64,000 nucleotides of DNA from Owenia fusiformis (taxonomy: Eukaryota; Annelida; Polychaeta; Sabellida; Oweniidae). The notes beneath the pieces were generated by a model. The model was not told where the DNA came from and did no database searches. It worked only from the letters and a program-made list of their open reading frames with translations. A program made the position numbers and the translations under genes. Positions 1 through 12,176 of the stretch are shown here, piece after piece (the stretch's first letter is position 1; each line of letters starts with the position of its first letter). The DNA is taken from assembly GCA_903813345.2 (NCBI GenBank), contig CAIIXF020000005.1:12033375-12097374 (forward strand), written 5' to 3'.

Positions 1-136
1 TTAGGCCAATTTTGTGATTTTGTAATACAGTATCAGAAAAGTCAAAGCCATCTGGAGGTTGAATTGGGGCTGATAATAATGATACAGGTTGTTGCGCATT
101 TTCCAGTTGTTGCACGTTTTCTTGTACTTGCGCCAT
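1..136 (-). CDS. first coding exon of an unrecognised gene, cut by the window edge
   Basis: Read on the minus strand, an ATG at 136-134 opens a frame that stays open for 45 codons to the left edge. It begins MAQVQENVQQLENAQQPVSL and continues with SAPIQPPDGFDFSD. The first part is rich in Gln and Asn and looks helical; the second is Pro-rich and acidic. The downstream exons are outside the window, so neither length nor family can be given. The codons look like a real amino-terminal exon rather than noise, since the composition is biased and no stop occurs. Its start lies about 1.8 kb from the nearest exon of the plus-strand gene to the right, so the two may share a head-to-head promoter region. 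No domain is recognised. It could still be a chance open frame, because 45 codons is short. Confidence 0.5.
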   Translation of the reverse strand, partial: MAQVQENVQQLENAQQPVSLLSAPIQPPDGFDFSDTVLQNHKIGL

Positions 137-491
137 TTTGAATCTCAATCAAAATCAAATGTCACTTTCTATTTCAGAAAATATTTACACATAAATATCT
201 ACCTCGAAACGTTAGAATGTCCAGTAGATTCAGCTTTCTGTGAGTTCTGTGTATCCTGTAGTATCTGACACCATATATGATTAGCGCACATAACATCTAA
301 ATGTCTGGTTTATCTGTGGGGAGCATATATTATGTTATTGTCACAGTAATCAGAGGGCAATGTATCAATATGCAGAATCTGTAGGGAGATCATAAAGTAT
401 CTTCATGGTGAGAAAAATATTTTCTTAGGCTAAATTTTTTCCTCAAGTTAAGTTAAGACATAGGTCTGGGAAAATGTATAATAAAAAAGAT

Positions 492-541
492 GAGTTGAAT
501 ACACCAAGTAAAGAGATCTCTTTACTTGGTGTATTCGACTC
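492..541. repeat. 50-bp near-perfect palindrome
   Basis: The half GAATACACCAAGTAAAGAGA is followed directly by its exact reverse complement (497-536, centre GATC). Pairing continues outward to 492/541 with a single mismatch at 496/537. There is no loop, so the DNA could extrude as a cruciform. It may be the residue of a hairpin transposon or a dyad-symmetric regulatory site. Confidence 0.9.
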
Positions 542-807
542 GATCTTTATATGCATGTTCCCGGGGCTATGTTACTGCTTGTGCTACATGTAGATCTCAG
601 CTCTTAAAATACAATCAAGGACAGAAAAATCTAAAGTTTAAAATTTAAAGTTGGCCACTAGACCAATAAACTTTGCTTTGTCAAGTCAATTTAATAAAAA
701 AGGATAGTGGGACCAGGATAGAAGATGGCCAACATGGGCAAGGCTAGATAGAAAGCTAAAACCTGTTTCTTTATGAGCTGTCTTTACTATTTTATAAGGA
801 AATATTA

Positions 808-897
808 CCATTTTACGAGACCCGCGAGAACCGTGAAAGAACCGAACCGTGAACCTAAAAACCGTGACCGAACCGAACCGTTGGAATTTTGAACCGT
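808..897. repeat. short degenerate AACCG-rich repeat
   Basis: Units such as GAACCGTGA and GAACCGAACCG recur about ten times in some 90 bp. No longer repeat unit or terminal structure is visible. Confidence 0.6.
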
Positions 898-1954
898 TTG
901 ACCCCTAGTTTACAGTGTGGCAAATAAGAGGTCGCCAAACACCAAAAAGAGGGAGTGAAAAACATTTGGCGATAGAAGTTGCGATCTATCTCGACAATTT
1001 TGGCGATGTTAGATCTATAAACTTCACAGTTTTTATCCCCGACATTCTTGAAAAATGAAGTTTCATAGTTGATCCTATTCCCATTCACAAAGCTTTTTAT
1101 TCTACCTAAAACATGATCAGAATAGAAGAACATAAAGCCACCTACCTTAGAGAAGAACAATTTGAAGTAAAATAGCCAGATAATCATCAGTATTTAGAAA
1201 AAAACACTGAAAAATCATCTAAATTTTGCCGTGAGCAGGCAGGAAGTTAGCCTACTCGGAGGTAACAATTTTGGTATTGTATCTGTATTGATCGCACTGC
1301 CATCTTTATAACTTATGAAAAACTGTTGAAGTAAAAATTCATTTATAACAACCAGATACCTGTCTAGAACTCCTTGCACATTTGATTCCTTTATTTGTTT
1401 ATCCTCATTAGACTAAAAAAAGTTCATGATGTTCATTTTAAAGAGGTTCAATTCAAAAGATGCTACATTTTCAAAATATTGATCTCTCCAAACTCTGAAA
1501 TAAAAGCTTCTTTGATGATACATACTCTAGCAGTATAGCCTAATAACACAATTTTCTTCATCTATATTGTTAGTACATACAACTCTAGTACAGACATTTG
1601 ATCAGCATGCTCTGTCTAATTTACCCTCAAAAAATTATGAGTAAGATTTTTCCAACCTACCTACCTGCCTACCCCAAATCTGAAATTTCATTGATCAGGA
1701 AACAGACATGTGTGGCCTTTCCACTTATTTTAAGCAGTTTAATTTACCATTCGCAATTCATGCACAGTTTAAGATGAGGGCAAAATTTATGCTGACTAGA
1801 CAAAATTATGGCCAGACGAAAAATATTTTGGCGAGAGTGTTTCAAATGTCTCTGGACAAATTTGGCTATAGTGAAAAAATCCTTATTTGCCAGACTGTGT
1901 TTAGAAATGTTTTGACATTATGATAGAGACATGTTGTGACATTGTATTTCAGAG

Positions 1955-2103
1955 ATGCTGTTGTCATCTCTCAATGAAAGTGAACAGCTACTTGGTGAGT
2001 TGAGTGTGATGCACAGGGAAAAACAACCTAAAGTTACTACATTTGCTAACACATTATCAGCACTCCAGAAGTCTGTAGAGGAAGAAGACAAAGAACTGAA
2101 GAG
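1955..2103 (+). CDS. penultimate coding exon, small coiled-coil protein
   Basis: The exon follows a TTGTATTTCAG acceptor (AG at 1951-1952) and ends at a GTGAGA donor (2104). The frame from the ATG at 1955 encodes 49 codons plus two bases, starting MLLSSLNESEQLLGELSVMH and ending VEEEDKELK. It joins in phase to the exon at 3538, giving 77 residues in total. Glu, Lys, Leu and Gln dominate and leucines are spaced as in a coiled coil, especially at residues 36-60. The ATG may be the true start with a non-coding upstream exon, or an internal Met if an upstream coding exon was missed; the two bases before it leave both options open. The family is not recognised. A helical adaptor or complex subunit would fit, but that is inference. 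Confidence 0.6.
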
Positions 2104-2204
2104 GTGAGATATTTGGATGTTCATTGATATTTTGACTTAAGTTTACAATTTCAATTTTTTGTATTTAAAAAAGCTCAAACCCTCCTCCCTTGTTTAGTTG
2201 TTAC

Positions 2205-2576
2205 GGACAGGGTGCATGTTCGGAATTTTTCTGCATTCCTCAATTGAGCCACATGTTTTGTTTTGTTTTCAAATAGGAATCACTCCTTCCCCACATTGTC
2301 TACATCTGTCAGTTTTGCACAAAGAGTACACGTATATGCCTAGAAAATACTGGTGAAAAGATTTTTATCATCAAATGTATAAAATAATTTTCTTGTTTTT
2401 ATTTTTTTACATTTTACAAAACAAATCTTCTCACCAGTCTTTTCTAGGTACATAAGTGCACTCTTTGTGCAAAACTAAAGGATGTACATAATGTGAAGAA
2501 GGAGTGATTCATATTTGAAAAATAACATGTGACTCAATTGAGGATTGCATCAAAATTCCAAACATGCACCCTGACC
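2205..2576. mobile_element. foldback MITE in the intron
   Basis: The left arm begins GGACAGGGTGCATGTT and the right arm ends CATGCACCCTGACC. Long stretches match in inverted order: CCTCAATTGAG, GAATCACTCCTT and TTTTGCACAAAGAGT each occur on both sides. The arms are about 150 bp and flank an AT-rich loop near 2350-2420. There is no open frame and no clear target duplication. It lies between the two exons of the coiled-coil gene. Confidence 0.85.
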
Positions 2577-2922
2577 TAAATTAATGTCAACATGAAAGAT
2601 GAATTAATGGCACACTGAATTTCAATCAGTATTGCCATGGTAGTACGTACGGCTGGTAAATGAAAATCTTACAAAATAAGTCAAAATTGAAGCACTCATA
2701 AAGTGTTCAATTTTCCAACAAATTATAGAAAATATGTATTTTTTGTCATACAGTTATTAATTTGTTGAAATATTTTAATAAATCATGAAATGTTTGAAAA
2801 AGAATCATGGAAGAAATTTTGATAAAAATTCCCAACTCATCAATTTATTTATCAATGCTTGCAATGCAACCAATCAAGTTCTCAGATTTTTGAAAGACCT
2901 CCTTTGATTTAACCATCTAATG

Positions 2923-3071
2923 GAGCTGTCACACTAAGGGCATGTGGGCTCACCATTCGCCACCATGTGAATACTTTGGGGCAGACTGTGGGGCACTGCA
3001 TGGATACACACAAAACCGAAATTAGCCACATAGTGGCGAATGTTGAGCCCAGATGGCTAATGTGACAGCGA
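2923..3071. mobile_element. small foldback element in the same intron
   Basis: The left arm carries GCTGTCACA, GGGCTCACCATTCGCCAC and ATGTG; the right arm carries the reverse complements with a few changes (GTGGCGAATGTTGAGCCC, TGTGACAGC). The whole element is about 150 bp with a loop near 2985-3010. It looks like a non-autonomous DNA element. Confidence 0.8.
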
Positions 3072-3537
3072 CTTTACTTATAGTTGAGACCGATGCTTTA
3101 CCCATTGTAGTGATTCATGGAAGACTATGCCATGGAAGTTTGAATTTCAATATTTGAAATATGAACTCGGGCCTTTTACCCACCAGTTTCATTTGTGAGA
3201 ATATTTTGAAATGATCAATTGAATTTCGGTTTGACTTGGCCCCTGAAAAATATTTATTGAAATATTCTTGTTCTCAAGATTATATAACTTTTGATGCAGT
3301 TAAATCCTTATGAAAAGTGATTGAAACCAAGTTATTCATGATGGCTACAGACTGTGATATCATTAATTCATTATAGAGTAAAAAATATTCATTGGAGAAC
3401 AGGAATAATTCAAAAGTGATGAAATTTTAAATTGCAATATTATTATTATAATACCGAAATATCTAAAAAAAATCTCACATTCTATAGATGTCTCACCTGT
3501 CAGTATAGAAATTCTAACAGTTTTTCGTGTCTTTCAG

Positions 3538-3622
3538 GTTAACAGAACTGCTGTCTGCTGCAAAAACTCTATCAACTCGAGAAAGCTCATTGAAAATACA
3601 ACACTTCCAGAATGAAATCTAA
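3538..3622 (+). CDS. terminal coding exon of the coiled-coil protein
   Basis: A pyrimidine-rich acceptor (TTTTTCGTGTCTTTCAG) precedes this exon. Its first base completes the Arg codon begun at 2102-2103, and 27 residues follow (LTELLSAAKTLS...KIQHFQNEI) before TAA at 3620-3622. The heptad-like helix from the previous exon continues through residue 60. The phase match between donor and acceptor is the main support for calling both exons. The intron is 1434 bp and holds two foldback elements. Confidence 0.62.
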
Positions 3623-3960
3623 AAGATTCAACGAGTTTCCTTGATGCTGTAGGTTAGGAAGTGAAATGTTGCCAAAAATCAAAATGTATGAACTATGCAG
3701 ATATTTGTTGACTTGTTCTACGATTGTGAAACCTGGAGACAATAACATTCTGCTTGATTTGTATACTATTTCAAATGGTGCTCATTAGTGTAGAGTTTGC
3801 ACAATCATGTTGCTTTGTATACTATCACATTTCTTGGTGTATTATCAAGAGTCCTTGTGTACAATCACACTGCTTGTACAAGCATAGTGCTTGGGTGTAC
3901 AATCATGGTGCTTGTACAGTTCTGGTGTTCAACCAATAAATGAAGGTGTTTGTATTTATT
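3623..3960 (+). other. 3'UTR with poly(A) signal and degenerate repeat
   Basis: After the stop codon, an exact AATAAA lies at 3935-3940, which fits the transcript end near 3960. From about 3765 to 3925 the UTR has loose repeats of a GTGTACAATCATGGTGCTTG-like word. The open frame at 3754-3939 is a by-product of this repeat and is not a gene. Confidence 0.55.
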
Positions 3961-5815
3961 ATTAATTTATCTCAACCACGATAGGTATTTAATTGCTTGA
4001 GAAATCCAAGGCCATTTCAACTACGTCTGACTGGAAGTATTTTGACATTTACATGCTGAGTAATTTTGTAGAGAATACTTTTGCAAAATTCTATCATGAT
4101 TGATATTAGTTGGCAGAAATACTTGGAAGGGCTCTTTTATTTCTCACAGCTCCTAGTCAACTTAGCTGTATATAATCATTATATATGTAAGTCACAGGAA
4201 CAAGTAAGATCTATACAAATTACAATTTATGATTAGACAATCCGGGAAATGCATGGCAAAGTGACCCTGTCGTACCTTATTATATGTATGCTAGTGTTAG
4301 TGTGACATTGCTCATTTATTCTGTCACCATCACAAGTGGCGACGTATTGTTATAGTCTCCAATTGTTTTTGTGGATGGTATTCAGCGGTCAGTGTCTGTA
4401 ACAAATGGCAGGTGGTGACATTTTGCATGTTCATACCTTGTATTCGTCATGTAACTGGTTTGTGATAGATTCTTATTTGTTCTAAGTGAGTGTTCATGAG
4501 AAATTCTATGAGGGATAACCAAGTCTAATCACACCTCGAATCTCTGATTAGTACTTGATTATTCAGTAGGGAGCTAGTCTTGTATTGATCAATTTCAGTA
4601 CATATTGTTTAATGTATTGATGTGTGTAACTGGAGCTTTTAAGTTCAAATTGAAGTTGGGTATGTAACTAAACAACTAAACAAAATAAAGACCAAATAGT
4701 GCAGATCTTCAAAAATTAATAGCCACTAAATTTAAAATCACGAAATTTAATATTGTCCAAGATTAGTGGGAGTACAGTACAGGAGCACAGTACAAAATAC
4801 AATATGAACATTCATTAAGGGGGAGAGGTCAATGATTTTTTTTTTGTTAGGGAGGGTTGTTAATTTTTTTTTATATTCAATTGAAAGATAAATCAACATT
4901 TAAAATTTCATGAGATGAGGGACAGACCAAAATGAAATTAAGTTCATTTTTCATGACCATTTTACTTAATTTTAGATAAATATTTTAGTTTGAATTTGTA
5001 AGCTTGGTGTATTATGTGATATTTAATCCGCCCAGGGCTGTTTAAGGTGAAGTCAACATTGCACTGACTTGACTCTTTTACAGCCAAGTGGCACTGTCTG
5101 ATGCTTAATTTGCAAATCACAATTTCACAGGGATATTTAAGACCATGGAGAATCAAAAACGAGGGGCTATATAAACCCACAGATACTGCCTCTCCCATAA
5201 TTTATCCAAAGTTTGATCAAGGGACAATGTAAAAAAATTTGATTTCATAATCCTAATTTCATTTCAAATTGTTGAATAGGCTAATTACAGGAAATTTTAT
5301 GAACAAAACTGAGCATTCAACCTCCCTAAGTGTAAGCTTGTTCATTTTCTCCTTGGTTCTTTTAAATCCGAGTGGGTGTTCAGGTGATTTTGGAAAATAT
5401 ATACCATTTTTGTTGTCTCTTTGCAATTGTGCTTGAAGTGGAATCTGATGAATCAATTACTTCAAGAACAATAGCAGAGTTTGATGTGTTAATGAAAATT
5501 AACTGTACATATTGTCATAGGGGTGTACAAGTCAGCTGTGACGATTGTTTCTACTTTCGAATAATTTGCATCAAACCCATCCCAACTTTTGCACACTGTT
5601 GTGAGAGAGCTGGGAGAGGACCAAGTAATATATATGCACAATGACCGAAGGGAAAGGATTAAATCTACTGAAAACATGATTTTTCAGTTTCTTCATGCCA
5701 AACCGTCCTTATAGTTGTTCTTGTACATCCTATGTGACCAGCTGATTCCAATTGTGTCTGCATGTAGTTGTGTCTGTAGAATTATCTTGGAAGATGCTAA
5801 CATTGACAACTTCAG
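3961..5815. other. no gene seen
   Basis: AT-rich DNA with short open frames on both strands, none with a recognisable motif or good splice borders. No terminal inverted repeats were noticed. Confidence 0.4.
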
Positions 5816-5950
5816 CAAGAGTTGCTGCTTGGTTGGTGCCTTTCTTATCTTGAAGTAACCAGTTTGGGGAGTTGATAATGTAACAAGAGTTACTGCTTGG
5901 TTGGTACCTTTCTCATCTTGAAGTAACCACTTTGGGAAGTTGATAATTTA
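5816..5950. repeat. 68-bp tandem duplication
   Basis: Two head-to-tail copies (5816-5883, 5884-5950) begin CAAGAGTTGCTGCTTGGTTG and CAAGAGTTACTGCTTGGTTG and differ at only a few positions. No coding capacity is evident. Confidence 0.9.
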
Positions 5951-7889
5951 GCGGATTCCAGTAATGTGAGAGAAGTTTGTCATGAATGATTGTTGTGAGT
6001 GAATGGAATTTTTACTGGGGTGGTCAAGATTATAGCACAGAAGTGCAACCATTAAAAAACTACTCTGAATAAAGCAACTGTTGTAGAATATCAATCGTGG
6101 AAAGAGCATTTTACAATCCCCTTCTCCATTGCTGGGTATTATACAGTGTTGCTGAACAAATTCAAGATAAAAAGTAATTTCTAAATTGTTCAATTACAAG
6201 AACCATACCTTCTTACCATTTTCCCATTTAGTCCATCCTGTCTTTGAAAACCTTGCACGTTTCCTAAATGAATATATATATTGCACTGTATGTTTGTAAT
6301 GCTTGTTTACCCGGTGTGTATTGCTCAATTACACGCGTGGTATGCATGGGTTTGTGTTAATGTATGACTAGGAACCATTGATCTCTTACTGGAAGAGATT
6401 AGATAAAACAGTACAACTCACAAAATAATTATGATGCCACAACTGTTTAAACAGAATTTTTTTTAGGAAGGTTGATACATTAAAATCGACAGTTCCTTGG
6501 GGTTTTTATATTACCATAAATATCTATCAAAAATGTCTCCAATTAGACATTCAAACCAAATTAGTAGAACTTTCGATATAGTATTTGAATATATCAACTG
6601 TTTTATCTGTTTTCTTCAGTGTTCATTGCAGTATCTGAACCATGTATGTGTGTATTGTTAATGTATAGCACTGTATGCAAGATGCAACATTTTGTATGTT
6701 TGGGTGTGCGGAATGTTGGTTAACAACACAGGAGGTCTGCCATCAGAACCATCATTCATCTGTGCTTGTACGAAGAACCTCCTGTGTGTAGTATGTAAAA
6801 CTAGTTAGTGTTATACGACTAAAATGGTAGTAAACAATTTTTTAGATTTCTTGGTGTCATTTTTTGATACTTTTTGTTGTGAGTTTCAAGATTTATTCGC
6901 TGCTCAAAAATCATGTCATTTGAAGAAAAGTCCTACTTTTTCTAAGAATATAAATTCTGCTAATTGTGTATGCAGCAGTATAATGTAATCCAGTGATAAA
7001 CAAAATATGATCTTGCAATGTACAATGTAATTCAGCTCATGTTGCCATGGGCTAAAGTATGTAGTTTGGAATTGTTCAATTCAGAGTCTTTTAGTATTTA
7101 CCTATTTAGAAGTGATGCAATTATCAGTCAGCGGTAATGACACAAAATGACTAGATGCATAATAATTTCCCAACAGGATTATATGTAATATAAAAATTTA
7201 CCAGTTCATTTTCTTATTTAAAAAAGTGTCACGTAAAAGTTACTTGGTAAGGGAATGGCCAAGAGGCATTGCCACTAACTGATAGTGCTCATCATATTCA
7301 CTTCCAGTGAGGCTAATACTAATAGGGTGAAATGTCATAGTAATACATCTATAGCAATGTTGTATGGTGCTTATGTAGTGTAATAATAAAAGCTTGTTCA
7401 GTAATGATGCAAAAATGAACATTTTTCAACTGCCAAATTTTGATACTCATGATCATGTGTTAAAGTAATGTAAACCACTTTATTTTACAAAAGAAGATGC
7501 AAGATTCTCTGAGATTTATAGTCAGTTTGTAGTAAAATTGCCTCGAAAAGCTAATAGAAATAGAATTAGAAACAATTTGTGTTTTGTTTATTTATTTATT
7601 TTGCAGGACCCCATTGATTGAGTAGCAAATTCAAACATTTGAAGTTTTATGTAGCTCTAAATCGTTCACAAGATATTAATAAAAAAAAGTCTTTCCACAA
7701 ATAAAACAATAGATTCATTATCCCATAGTCGAGGTCTAATCCATAATATTATTTATGATATTTTGCAAATGTGTGGGAAAAGGTGATACTTGTGGAATAC
7801 TGAGAATATTCCACATATATTGAATTTTTTCACATTTTTCAAAACTCCAGCCAACATGGCCAATGTGACATATTGTAACATGATTAAGG
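5951..7889. other. no gene seen; one short hairpin
   Basis: Short open frames only. At 6729-6788 the words ACACAGGAGGT and ACCTCCTGTGT form an imperfect stem of about 11 bp around a 35-40 base loop. Nothing else structured was seen. Confidence 0.4.
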
Positions 7890-8046
7890 AATAAATAATG
7901 ATAGGCCATTCAATACGGTGAAATTCAGTACCGGTTGGACAGAATGTTGTACAAAGCACGAACCGAAGGTTACTGCATTTGTACTGACATTCTGTCCAAC
8001 GAGTGTAGAATTTCACCATATTGAATGGCCTAACATCATTTATTTC
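7890..8046. mobile_element. 157-bp hairpin MITE
   Basis: AGGCCATTCAATACGGTGAA at the left and its near reverse complement at the right (TTTCACCATATTGAATGGCC) are part of arms about 70 bp long. The arms also share TTGGACAGAATGT / ACATTCTGTCCAA. The two overlapping open frames here encode near-identical peptides on opposite strands, as expected of a hairpin rather than genes. Confidence 0.88.
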
Positions 8047-9155
8047 GATTCAAACATGAAAATTAAAACCTTGTTCAGTGTATTGGGGATTGAAGTCTAT
8101 GAAATAACCAAACTTAATTATTTTCACCATTCCCAGGTATGACGTCATCATACAACACAACACATAGATTCCTGGAACCAGATTGAATAGAACATGGTCA
8201 TGCATCTATGGAGAAATAGAGAATGTTCATTATTGGCTATGCTGCATTCTGATTGGTTGAGAAATTCAATTAAATTTCATGTCATGTATTGCATGCAATG
8301 AATGAATGTTCATTTGAAATGCTTTGTTTAGTATACAAGTGAACTAAGGAATGGGAATTACTGACCCCCTGGGCAGAGGATTGGCCCAAATGGTTCCAAC
8401 TCAATATTTATAATCTCCAAGCAATTTGTTTAGTGCTGATTTCTATGGCATTGTTTGCAGGAATGAACTGCAAGGCCAATTTCATAGTGACCTTGACTGA
8501 TATTGATGGCAACAGTGAAAATGTCTCTATTTTCTGACATCTTAATTAACTAGAAATTGTTAATCAGCAATCCAAAAGATTTGAATAATATCCTAAAACT
8601 CAGAATTTATGAATTTAATGTCTTACAAGCTGTTGTTAAAGCTGCATGTTGTGTATTCACTTTGAATCAGAGTAAAGCTGCCTGATCACTGTCACCGTAA
8701 ATGGCAATCACTTTTCACGGATGACGTTAAATTGGAAAAACAAGTTGTCTTTTGGACAATGATCTGAACAATCTCAGTTGTCTACGCCGCACGACACAAG
8801 AATCTTTAAGAAGAATTCATCACAATATCACCATCTTTTAAAACTAGAGGATTTCATTTTTTGTATCGCATAAAACATAAGAGGCAAATGATACTCATTT
8901 CTATTTTTTATTGTGCATATAAATCAGTCTCTACAGTTAAATATTGTTAATGTCTACTGCTCTTCTAAAGTGCTGTCTGTGTCAGTTCCTCCTCTCAAAC
9001 CACTGGAATGTCAAGGCAGTCACTTACATGTACATGTATCTTTATATTTATTTTCTAGACCATTCCAAATATAATATCTGTTCAGTGCAAACCTGAGTGA
9101 CCACGCACTGCCCTGATTGATCTAATATCACTTGTGTTAACTTTTAAGATCACTC
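8047..9155. other. no gene seen
   Basis: AT-rich, no recognisable exon, repeat or inverted structure. Confidence 0.35.
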
Positions 9156-9205
9156 CCTACATCATATGCACCCCTTCTCTCCTACATCATATGCACCCCT
9201 TCTCT
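9156..9205. repeat. 25-bp unit, two perfect tandem copies
   Basis: CCTACATCATATGCACCCCT plus TCTCT occurs twice in a row with no change, so the duplication is recent or slippage-derived. Confidence 0.93.
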
Positions 9206-9343
9206 CCTGAGATCATCCCTATGTCCTGAGATCACTTTTTATGTTCTATGCCTATGGGGTTCATATCAATAGCTTGTGTTGCCATCTGCACATTTCGACA
9301 CAGCTGAAACAGTAAAATGGAGGGAATTATGTTTTTAAATGGT

Positions 9344-9539
9344 CCAGGAGGCCGTTTCTCGAAACTTGTTTGTACTCATAAAATCAATCATGGATAAGGA
9401 ATAAATTGTTAAAAATCATGACGTCATTGCGAATCGTTAACTTTCGAGGAAGAGAACGGTCATTATTAACAATTGAATTAACGATTCGTTGAATTAACAA
9501 TTCGTTGAATTAATGAAAATTTCTAGAAACAGCCTCCAG
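9344..9539. mobile_element. MITE with GGAGGC(C/T)GTTTCT ends
   Basis: The left end CCAGGAGGCCGTTTCTCGAA is matched in inverted order by TTTCTAGAAACAGCCTCCAG at the right. Inside, GAATTAACAATTCGTT-type words repeat and pair with one another. It is 196 bp and lacks coding capacity. Confidence 0.8.
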
Positions 9540-11064
9540 AATCTTTAAAATACCTAATATAAGGATTAATATACGATGACATTTGCAACGCTGCATCTTG
9601 AATACTTTTTAAAGATTGACTTATCCATATATATATAACAGTGTAGTACCTTACATAGCATATACTTTTTATAATCTTGGTTTATACCATTTATATCTTC
9701 AATAATTACACTGTATAGGCCATTGACACAGCATGTCTTATCTGTTTTAATTTTCTAGTCATATTGCATGATCTCAGAATACTGTGCTCTTTAAATTAAT
9801 ACTTATTACTTTTCTTTTACTTTGGGTAATTGACACCATCTTCCTGTTTTTGTTTTTTCAACTGTGGAAGGATTGACACATCATCTTCCTCTTTTCGTGT
9901 ACTCAACTCTGAAAGATAATAACAACAACACTTTAGGTATAGAAAAACTTGAAATAGCCTATGCTTTTTTGTTGATACCCCTACAACACTCTACTATACC
10001 TTCCATTTGGTGTTCATGAGCAACCCATTTGGCTTATTAGTAATAATTATGTTATTTGTTTTTATTTGTCTGTTCCTTATTAATGGTTTATCGGTTGAAA
10101 GTTAAATGTTAATAAGGTACATGTACTTTCAAAAATATACTAAACAATGCAATTAGACAAACAGAGTATCTTATGCATTTCTAGGGGTTAGGTAAAGTAG
10201 AGTGTACTATACTGCAAGTAAGCTACTGTTACATACAGTTAAACCTGTGTTAAGAAACACCTTTTGTACCTCAAAACAGTGATCCACTTATTTGTTGTAC
10301 TAACAGAGGTTCACTTATGATAATTATTTTCTTACTGGTGTTCATTATTGCAGTTTTACTGCATGTTAACAGTGATCATGGAACAGCCACAAGTGTTTCA
10401 AATTTACAATAAATTGTAACTTATCTTCTTCCCTCTTGTTCAACACTGTTTTTGTTTAAGTGTGCCAAATTTCATCCAATCAGAGATCCCTGATAAAAAT
10501 GCAACATTCAAACATCCTCAATTTTTAGAATTTTATCCATCTAATGTGAATCTGAGAAATATTTGTCCTACACACCTACAATAAATGACCATAGTGGTAG
10601 CAAATGACTGTATGAGTGGTCTTTGATACATTCATTAAAACAAAATAGTTTGTAAAATTATTTTAAGGTATCTGAGAAACAATTAAATACATACTGACAG
10701 AGCATCTGAAAACATGTAGGTACAGCTTTTTTGCCAAAAATATTCAGTTTGAAGCAAAATATAATCAGCATTAATTTAAAGGTTTGACCCAGAAATTGAA
10801 ATAACCTATGGAGAATTATTCTTGATAGAACAATGTCAAGGTATATACAACACTTTGTCATTTACAACTTTTTGTCATTGGTGAAACATACTGTAAGTAC
10901 ACCACTATTTTATGATCTGAACATAAGAATCAAAGATTCCTTCAAAATTGTTAAATTATTCCAAAAAATAGTCTTGCATTTTGCACCCTGTAATTAGAAA
11001 ATAACTAATTAAAAAGTAATCTAAACAATTTTTCAAGATTTGAAAATCTTTTATGAATTTTCAG
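9540..11064. other. no gene seen upstream of the 11-kb exon
   Basis: AT-rich sequence. CAGTTAAACCTGTGTTAAGA at about 10238 resembles the end of a pogo/Tigger-like element, but no partner end was found. This interval should contain the 5' end of the gene whose coding exon starts at 11081. Confidence 0.3.
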
Positions 11065-11080
11065 ATCTTAAAAGATAAAG

Positions 11081-11153
11081 ATGGTGCAAGCAGTAGTGAT
11101 TTATGTTTCCGTTGTGCTGATTTCCATTGGCTTTATTGGAGGCTTCACAGAGG
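11081..11153 (+). CDS. first coding exon, 89-residue secreted or membrane protein
   Basis: An acceptor (TTTTATGAATTTTCAG, AG at 11063-11064) opens this exon. Sixteen untranslated bases precede the ATG at 11081, so there is an upstream non-coding exon. The exon ends before a strong GTAAGTT donor at 11154 in phase 1. It encodes MVQAVVIYVSVVLISIGFIG and then GFTE, a hydrophobic segment of about 20 residues. This is either a signal peptide, with cleavage somewhere around residues 22-25, or a single membrane anchor. The second coding exon is 6.1 kb away at 17242. The joined frame has a consistent phase. The gene is not recognised. Confidence 0.65.
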
Positions 11154-11781
11154 GTAAGTTAATATTAGCAAGTAGCAGTTCCATAGAATTGCCAGTTAAT
11201 GTAGTGCTTCACAGTGTATCAGCTTTTTTCTATAATTCAGATTTTCTTGAAAAAATCATGATACAATATATACTGATGTACAACAAAATATGTGAAAATT
11301 AGAAAGATTGACATTGAGTTATATCTAAAAAAATGTTTTAATTTAACACTGCAAAAAAAATCCCACATTTCAGACAACAAATGTATTTATAAAAATATTT
11401 GAGAAAATTCACCATCCAGATCTTGAGAAAAAAATAACTGATTTAATTAAAATAATTAATTATGATATTCCATTGTATATAATGACTAAATCTGCCATAT
11501 AAAGGTCTAAAACTAATAAATATAAATATGTGTCATATTAGAAGTATCAAGAAAATACAAAGTGGTTCCAAAAGGGAAATAGAAATTAAAAATTAAAAAC
11601 AAAATGTCCGGCCTGACTCCCCTGCCACTCAGGATAATAAATTGGAGTTATTTTTTGTTGTATATACAATATTGATTCTTGCTGGACAAGAGCAGGATTT
11701 AGTAATTTTAAGGCTATCTAGCAATGCTTCTGAAATACAAATACACACCTTTTTCAATTATATATTATGTATATAATGATC

Positions 11782-12176
11782 AAAGGACGATTCTCGGTTT
11801 GGAGAACGAAGTTCATCAATCTAAATGAGCATTATCCCTGCTTCGGACAAATTTGATTTTTTTACATAATAAAGATTTGAATGTCTTCTTTTGAATAGTC
11901 ATAATTTAATTTGGGTAATATTTCTAGATTTTTCGCAAAAAAATATTAGCGCAGTACACTGATGAACTTCTTTCCCCAAATCGAGACTTGTATTTATATT
12001 GAATCGGTCTTTTTGAGCATTATCCCTGCTTCAGACCAATTTGTTATCTTTACATCTTGTAGATTTAAATGTCCTCTTTTGAATATTCATAGTTTAATTT
12101 GGGTAATATTTCTATATTTTTCATGAAAAAAATTATTAGCCCAGGAGACTGTTCTCCAAACCGAGAATCGTCCTTT
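11782..12176. mobile_element. TIR element with an internal direct duplication
   Basis: AAAGGACGATTCTCGGTTTG at the left is matched by the inverted copy CAAACCGAGAATCGTCCTTT at the right. Inside, two direct copies of a ~170-bp block follow each other; both contain GAGCATTATCCCTGCTTC and TTTAATTTGGGTAATATTTC. It lies in the long intron and encodes nothing recognisable. Confidence 0.85.

Larger units (their letters stand above)
137..1952. other. interval between two head-to-head genes
   Basis: This stretch separates the leftward exon at 1-136 from the rightward exon at 1953. It should hold the 5'UTRs and promoters of both genes if no upstream coding exon was missed. A near-perfect 50-bp palindrome (492-541) and a short AACCG-rich repeat (about 808-897) are the only structures seen. 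The 110-codon minus-strand open frame at 855-1187 has no recognisable motif and overlaps the AACCG repeat, so it is not called as a gene. Confidence 0.35.

Noticed and set aside
855-1187. 110-codon minus-strand open frame
   Set aside because: No recognisable motif, overlaps an AACCG repeat, no splice or promoter context; long frames occur by chance here.
5372-5644. 90-codon frame with several Cys residues resembling a zinc finger
   Set aside because: Cys/His spacing does not fit a known finger and there is no supporting splice signal or homologous motif.
7753-8142. Two similar peptides encoded on opposite strands
   Set aside because: They mirror each other because the DNA is a hairpin MITE.
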